DNA of 9,874 bases from Sneathiella sp. Lineage in GTDB: Bacteria; Pseudomonadota; Alphaproteobacteria; Sneathiellales; Sneathiellaceae. The notes below the pieces were generated by a model that had not been told where the DNA came from, did no database searches, and worked only from the letters and a program-made list of their open reading frames with translations. Made by a program: the position numbers and the translations under genes. Shown here in pieces: positions 6,275 to 9,874 of the stretch; the first letter of the stretch is position 1; the number at the start of each line of letters is the position of its first letter. The DNA is taken from contig JAESPT010000207.1 of assembly GCA_016765515.1 (NCBI GenBank), forward strand, positions 1 to 9,874, read 5' to 3'.

Positions 6275-6320
6275 AAACAGTTGTTTCTTAAGTTATGCAC
6301 CGTCACATGGACCACAGCAA
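6275..6320 (-). promoter_or_regulatory. Candidate promoter and small inverted repeat ahead of the TetR gene
   Basis: On the - strand, TTGCTG (6315-6320) and CATAAC (6292-6297) are 17 bases apart, a weak sigma70 match. The predicted start, near 6285, falls in the inverted repeat AAACA-GT-TGTTT (6275-6286). That layout would suit autorepression, but both elements are short enough to be chance. The whole gap between the SRPBCC gene and the TetR gene is 107 bases. Confidence 0.3.
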
Positions 6321-6367
6321 CACAAAATATCAACAAAACTGTCTGTTTGGGGCAAGCGAAATATTTT

Positions 6368-6838
6368 CTACTTCTTGTTCAGAAAGGTATCCAGACAATT
6401 GAAGCAACCGATCCAACCTTCATTATGGGAAGATTTTGATGATTCGTCTAAAAAGTTTACATGAAGCATTTTCATTCGGGTTCGATTGGTGTCCAAGCGT
6501 TCGAATTCCAAAGAGACGTGCATAGGCTGGCCAATGGTTTTATCTTCCTGTAACCAGCTCCAGGAAAAGGCGAGGCGAAAAGGGCGCTCAATTTGTGTGT
6601 AATGTCCCACGACTGTAGAGACATTTCCATTCTCCATCTCCATTGGAAAGCAATATTCTCCATTCATGACTGGGTTGGCCGTTGCTTTTGGGCATTTAGC
6701 CGTGTTTGGTCCCATCCATAGTCGTAAGGCCTCCGCATTGGTCCAGGCATCGAATACAGTTTCAAGAGGGCCTTCGAAATCACGAATTATTTCAAGCTGA
6801 ATTCCTGAATCTTCAATCTTCGGCATTGCGTTTGTCAT
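6368..6838 (-). CDS. SRPBCC/AHSA1-domain protein (START-like ligand-binding fold)
   Basis: 156 residues spanning a whole AHSA1-type domain. The start 'LEIIRDFEGPLETVFDAWTN' (15-34), LRLWMGP (38-44), 'RPFRLAFSWSW' (85-95), 'VSLEFERL' and the closing HNEGWIGCFNCLDTFL are hallmarks of this family. The fold makes a hydrophobic pocket, and most bacterial members have no assigned ligand. The gene overlaps the 3' end of the ArsR-type gene by 26 bases, and its ATG has AAGGAG eight bases ahead (6847-6852), so the two are translated from one message. ArsR-SRPBCC pairs are widespread in bacteria. The partner is usually assumed to act with the regulator, but the role is unproven. Codon 5 is another ATG without comparable spacing to the AAGGAG. 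Confidence 0.9.
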   Translation of the reverse strand: MTNAMPKIEDSGIQLEIIRDFEGPLETVFDAWTNAEALRLWMGPNTAKCPKATANPVMNGEYCFPMEMENGNVSTVVGHYTQIERPFRLAFSWSWLQEDKTIGQPMHVSLEFERLDTNRTRMKMLHVNFLDESSKSSHNEGWIGCFNCLDTFLNKK

Positions 6839-7175
6839 CGGGATTACTCCTTTTTTCCTGTATTTCTTTTAGATAGTCATCGAGGGCTGAGAAACGTTCC
6901 TCCCAGAAATTACGATATTGCGATACCCATCCGTCAGCACGCTTTAATCCTTCCGGATTAAGGGAACAACGTCGCCATTGAGCTTCCACTTTCCGTTCTA
7001 TAAGGCCTGCTTTTTCCAGAATTTTCAGATGTCGGGAGATTGCCGGTGCGGACATGGCAAACGGTTTGGCTAAATCGCCAGCTGACGTTTCACCTTCCGC
7101 CAATCTTTCCAAGATCTGACGTCTAGTTGGATCCGCCAGAGCAGAGAAGACACGTGATAGTGGGTCGATATTCAT
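6813..7175 (-). CDS. ArsR-type winged-helix transcriptional repressor
   Basis: 120 residues from ATG (MNIDPLSRVFSALADPTRR); an in-frame GTG at 7184 adds three residues. The winged helix-turn-helix covers about 5-85: ALADPTRRQILERLAEG, then AMSAPAISRHLKILEKAGLI as the recognition region, then the wing around ERKVEAQWRRCSL. The metal-binding ELCVCDL motif of ArsR/SmtB is absent and there is only one cysteine, so a metal sensor is unlikely. The tail (about 86-120) is the charged extension seen in regulators paired with SRPBCC proteins. Neither candidate start has a clear ribosome binding site. ATG is preferred because the GTG lies within a repeat of the probable operator and the common N-terminus of the family is 'M..DPLSRVFSALADPTRR'. 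It overlaps the SRPBCC gene. The operator at its own promoter suggests autorepression. Confidence 0.92.
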   Translation of the reverse strand: MNIDPLSRVFSALADPTRRQILERLAEGETSAGDLAKPFAMSAPAISRHLKILEKAGLIERKVEAQWRRCSLNPEGLKRADGWVSQYRNFWEERFSALDDYLKEIQEKRSNPDDKRNAED

Positions 7176-7177
7176 AT

Positions 7178-7209
7178 TTAACACATTATTTAATTAACAC
7201 AAATGTTAA
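7178..7209. promoter_or_regulatory. Probable operator of the ArsR-type regulator
   Basis: TTAACA-CAAA-TGTTAA (7194-7209) is a perfect 6-4-6 inverted repeat, and the eight bases TTAACACA occur again at 7178-7185, sixteen bases away. The inverted repeat covers the predicted -10 element and transcription start. Dimeric ArsR proteins bind such dyads and block RNA polymerase. The second copy overlaps the upstream GTG codon, so two dimers could bind in tandem. Confidence 0.6.
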
Positions 7210-7235
7210 ATACAAAATTTGCCAAAACGAGTCAA
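7207..7235 (-). promoter_or_regulatory. Promoter of the ArsR-SRPBCC operon
   Basis: On the - strand TTGACT (7230-7235, 5/6 match) stands exactly 17 bases before TATTTA (7207-7212, weak -10). Transcription would begin near 7200, 25 bases before the ATG. The weak -10 is covered by the inverted repeat described separately. Confidence 0.5.
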
Positions 7236-7250
7236 TGAACAAAGTAGGTT

Positions 7251-7988
7251 TTATTGATTTAATAAATTCTTGAGAGATTTAAACGCTTTTTCCGTTTCAT
7301 CGAAGGCACCACTGAGCAGATTACGGGTTTTATCCGAAAGGGAAAGGTCTGTATTGAGTGCGGCCAAAGTTGTTTCACGAAGAAGAGGTAACATCAGCTG
7401 GTAAGCAAGTTCCGAGGGAAGAAGCCCGTTCTCGTTTTTGCCGATATTTTCTATATGAATATCTCTCAGTTGCGCGGTTTTTCGCTCGCCCTGTAGTTCC
7501 TTTGCCTGAACAACCACTACTCCATTTCTCACATAGAAATTATCAACAATGATTTTCTTTACAGGCTCGGTTTTATCTGTGGCTTTCTGGACTGAATTTT
7601 CCACATATTGTTTTAGCCGTCTCAAATTATCCGCTGAATCGGTAAATTCGTAGACTATTTCAGGGGCAACAAGAACCATGCTTTTGATATGCAGGACATC
7701 ACTTGCCAGTGTTTCCGGATCTATCCACAACTCAATTTTGTCAAAGGAATAAGCATATTTTGAGTGAAACCCCTGAGGGTTTTCGACCTGTAGCTGAAGA
7801 AGAGTTGTCAGTCCGGTGCTGGTCGAAAATTCAGCTTCTTTGAGGGTCACTTTTGTCTGTGTAATCTCTGTTCCTTCGGCTTCTATCGTATCAACGATAA
7901 TAGAGCCAATCGAAACATAAATTGTAATAATGGCCGCGCAGAATATTACTATTCCGGCGGCCATTAAAATGGTTAAACCACGTCTCAT
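7251..7988 (-). CDS. Membrane-anchored AsmA-like protein of unknown function
   Basis: 245 residues. A single hydrophobic helix (about 5-30, LTILMAAGIVIFCAAIITIYV) after two arginines anchors it in the inner membrane, with the rest probably in the periplasm. Residues about 30-115 ('VTLKEAEFS', 'LQVENPQGF', 'DKIELWIDPETL', 'IKSMVLVAPEIVYEF') have the strand pattern of the N-terminal region of AsmA-type proteins, which belong to the bridge-like family implicated in lipid or outer-membrane homeostasis. It is shorter than AsmA itself (about 600 residues), so it would be a mini version. The end (about 225-245) is helical and charged. The ATG comes 3 bases after the TRAP permease stop, with only a weak GGAA eleven bases ahead, which suggests translational coupling. 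No terminator is visible after it. Confidence 0.65.
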   Translation of the reverse strand: MRRGLTILMAAGIVIFCAAIITIYVSIGSIIVDTIEAEGTEITQTKVTLKEAEFSTSTGLTTLLQLQVENPQGFHSKYAYSFDKIELWIDPETLASDVLHIKSMVLVAPEIVYEFTDSADNLRRLKQYVENSVQKATDKTEPVKKIIVDNFYVRNGVVVVQAKELQGERKTAQLRDIHIENIGKNENGLLPSELAYQLMLPLLRETTLAALNTDLSLSDKTRNLLSGAFDETEKAFKSLKNLLNQ

Positions 7989-7991
7989 ACT

Positions 7992-9874
7992 TTATGCATT
8001 CCGTAATGATGAATTTTTCTTATTCACGAACAATACGATGAGAATGGATGGTACAGCAAGCACTGCGGCTAAAACAACGAGTTCAGTGTTACTTATGGGC
8101 ACAAGCCCGCCACCTGGTGTGGCCAAAGCTAGTCCTGCAACAAGAAGAAGTCCTCGAATAATCCACTGCCCTTGCGGATGGATATCCAATTTCCCGACCC
8201 AAGCCATATATCCTTGAAGAGCACTTGCTATGATCCAGATTCCAATGAGTGCCGTTATCACAACTTTCACAATTTCGCTGGTCTCACCTTGCATGATAAG
8301 AGCAGGGTTGAGCACAAAAAAGAATGGTATGAAGTAGATAATACTGCCAAGTTTCATCGCTTCAACGCCAGTCTCCATTGGCTTTGAACCTGCGATTGTG
8401 GCCGCTGCAAAAGCACCCAGAGCAACAGGTGGTGTAATGAAGCTAAGCATTCCCCAATAAAGGATGAAAAGATGCACAGCAAGTGGATCCAGGCCTGCAG
8501 AAATCACAGCAGGCGCAAGTGAAATAGCCAAGAATATATACGCCGCCGTGACGGTCATACCAATGCCAAGGATAAAGCTCGTTAAAGCGCCCATAACCAG
8601 CAAGACAAGTGGATTGCCGCCAGCAAGGAAGATTAGATCATTGGCGATCGTCCCAGACATGCCTGTGACAGCAAGCGCACCGATAATGAGGCCAACACCA
8701 CATAAAATACCGGCCAGTTCTGCAAACAAGGACGCTGTACCCTCAATGAACTGCTTAAGTTCTTTCCATCCCCAACGGGAATATGGAAAGATCTGATTAA
8801 TCAGGATCAGCAAGGCTGTTGCGTAAAAAGGAGCAACAGATTCCTGTTTGAGAAAGACGAGCAGCCAAACAAGGATGGCAAAGACCACAATAAAGTGCCA
8901 GCCTTCCTTAAGCGTTTTCCGAAGGGAGGGAAGCTCTGCTTTTGGAAGTCCCTTCAGATCATTTTTCGCAGCATACGCATCGATCTGAATAAACAATCCA
9001 AAGAAATACAGAGCCGATGGTATGATGGCAGCAATGGCAATGTCGATATAAGGAATTTCCAGAAATGTCGCCATGATGAAGGCTGTCGCCCCCATGATCG
9101 GTGGCATCAAGACGCCACCCGTGGACGCACAGGTTTCAACACCACCGGCATAGGCCCGTGAAAAACCAACACGACGCATCGCCGGTATGGACAAGACTCC
9201 TGTTGTCATAACATTGGTGATGACACTTCCACTCATTGATCCCATAAGACCACTGGAAAAAATTGCTACTTTTGCGGGGCCGCCACGAACATGTCCAAGC
9301 AGGGCAAATGAAAAATCGATAAAGAACTTTCCGCCGCCTGTATGTTGCAAGGCAACACCAAAAACAAGAAATCCGATGACCAAATTCGTAAACGCTCGAA
9401 GAGGGATTCCTAGAACACTTTCTGAACTCATCGTATGGAAAATTGCAGTCTCGGGTAGAGTAGCTACGGCACCTGATATCGGTCCAGGCATGATGTCAGC
9501 AAAAATTGGATAGAAGGAAATTACCACAACAATTGCAAAGATCGCTATACCGCCAGCGCGCCGTGTGCATTCAAATATCAGCGCCCAAAACAGGTAGCTC
9601 ATATAGATTGCGTGGTCGGGAGCCGCATATTCCCATCCCTCATCCAGTATCAAAGCACTGATTGACGCAAAGTAGAAACAGATGCCCATCATGACAGCCG
9701 CAAGAAGTGCATCATATAAGGGGACTTTGCTGAGGGACGCACCTTTGTACGCGGGCCATTTTAGGAAAATCAGCGGCAATAGGAATCCGACAATAATGTA
9801 CGAATATTGGTTTGACAGGAATGTATATTCTACGAAAAAACCAAAATTGAAAAGCTGGTTAACGGAAAGAAGCA
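7992..9874 (-). CDS. TRAP transporter fused permease (small and large membrane subunits in one chain), N-terminus outside window
   Basis: The frame stays open past the ATG at 9779 to the window edge (residues reading LLSVNQLFNFGFFVEYTFLS and onward), so the true start is beyond the right end; about 627 residues are visible. The first ~150 correspond to the fused small (DctQ-like) part. The large (DctM-like) part follows with LVFGVALQHTGGGKFFIDF, GGPAKVAIFSSGLMGSMSGS, 'GGVETCASTGGVLMPPIMGA' and later 'FITPPVALGAFAAATIAGSKP', all signature stretches of TRAP permeases. Many hydrophobic helices run throughout. TRAP systems use a Na+ or proton gradient to import organic acids and related compounds caught by a periplasmic receptor. 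Fused permeases generally pair with TAXI-type receptors, which should be encoded just upstream, outside this window. The substrate cannot be told. The AsmA-like gene follows after 3 bases. Confidence 0.93.
   Translation of the reverse strand, partial: LLSVNQLFNFGFFVEYTFLSNQYSYIIVGFLLPLIFLKWPAYKGASLSKVPLYDALLAAVMMGICFYFASISALILDEGWEYAAPDHAIYMSYLFWALIFECTRRAGGIAIFAIVVVISFYPIFADIMPGPISGAVATLPETAIFHTMSSESVLGIPLRAFTNLVIGFLVFGVALQHTGGGKFFIDFSFALLGHVRGGPAKVAIFSSGLMGSMSGSVITNVMTTGVLSIPAMRRVGFSRAYAGGVETCASTGGVLMPPIMGATAFIMATFLEIPYIDIAIAAIIPSALYFFGLFIQIDAYAAKNDLKGLPKAELPSLRKTLKEGWHFIVVFAILVWLLVFLKQESVAPFYATALLILINQIFPYSRWGWKELKQFIEGTASLFAELAGILCGVGLIIGALAVTGMSGTIANDLIFLAGGNPLVLLVMGALTSFILGIGMTVTAAYIFLAISLAPAVISAGLDPLAVHLFILYWGMLSFITPPVALGAFAAATIAGSKPMETGVEAMKLGSIIYFIPFFFVLNPALIMQGETSEIVKVVITALIGIWIIASALQGYMAWVGKLDIHPQGQWIIRGLLLVAGLALATPGGGLVPISNTELVVLAAVLAVPSILIVLFVNKKNSSLRNA

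Noticed and set aside
6334..6349. Second AAAC/GTTT-type repeat ahead of the TetR gene
   Set aside because: It is only partly symmetric and resembles the 6275-6286 repeat loosely; not distinguishable from AT-rich background.
9777..9779. ATG as the start of the TRAP permease
   Set aside because: The frame continues open to the window edge and encodes hydrophobic sequence as expected for the N-terminal part, so this is an internal methionine.

Overview
The window looks like chromosomal DNA of an alphaproteobacterium, probably aquatic or marine. The evidence is gene content: a fused-permease TRAP transporter, a DUF6460-type small membrane protein, a short DksA-like zinc-finger protein, a two-subunit KorAB oxidoreductase and a giant RTX/VCBS-type secreted protein. 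The base composition is moderate by eye. Genus-level assignment is not supportable from this sequence. I see no tRNA, rRNA, CRISPR array, insertion sequence or phage gene, and every gene except the two cut by the window edges appears intact.

Left end (1-1110, + strand): the C-terminal ~345 residues of a very acidic calcium-binding RTX adhesin or exoprotein exported by type I secretion. It is followed by a UUCG-loop hairpin and a strong intrinsic terminator. Converging on it (1159-1605, - strand) is a divergent member of the HlyC-like RTX-toxin lysine-acyltransferase family. By manual alignment it lacks both catalytic residues known from HlyC.

Housekeeping stretch (1606-5371): a small two-helix membrane protein (+) ends 5 bases from the end of a TraR/DksA-type zinc-finger protein (-). 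Upstream of the latter, on the - strand, lies the two-gene korAB operon for 2-oxoglutarate (2-oxoacid):ferredoxin oxidoreductase, closed by a clear terminator. The korA-korB junction is TGA-A-TG-like, with korB's ribosome binding site inside the end of korA.

Regulatory core (5372-7250): korA is preceded by a 283-base non-coding region holding a perfect 22-bp palindrome, a second 7-3-7 palindrome and a plausible promoter. Next come a TetR-family regulator and an ArsR-type regulator whose 3' end overlaps an AHSA1/SRPBCC-domain gene, all on the - strand. The ArsR gene has its own promoter with an inverted-repeat operator over the -10 element, consistent with autorepression.

Right end (7251-9874, - strand): an AsmA-like membrane-anchored protein lies 3 bases downstream of a large fused TRAP-transporter permease. 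The permease runs off the right edge of the window, where its substrate-binding protein would be expected.

The most noteworthy items are the active-site-less HlyC-like protein next to the RTX gene, the 22-bp palindrome upstream of korAB, and the TRAP permease/AsmA-like pairing. I did not find convincing evidence for a wholly new multi-gene system.
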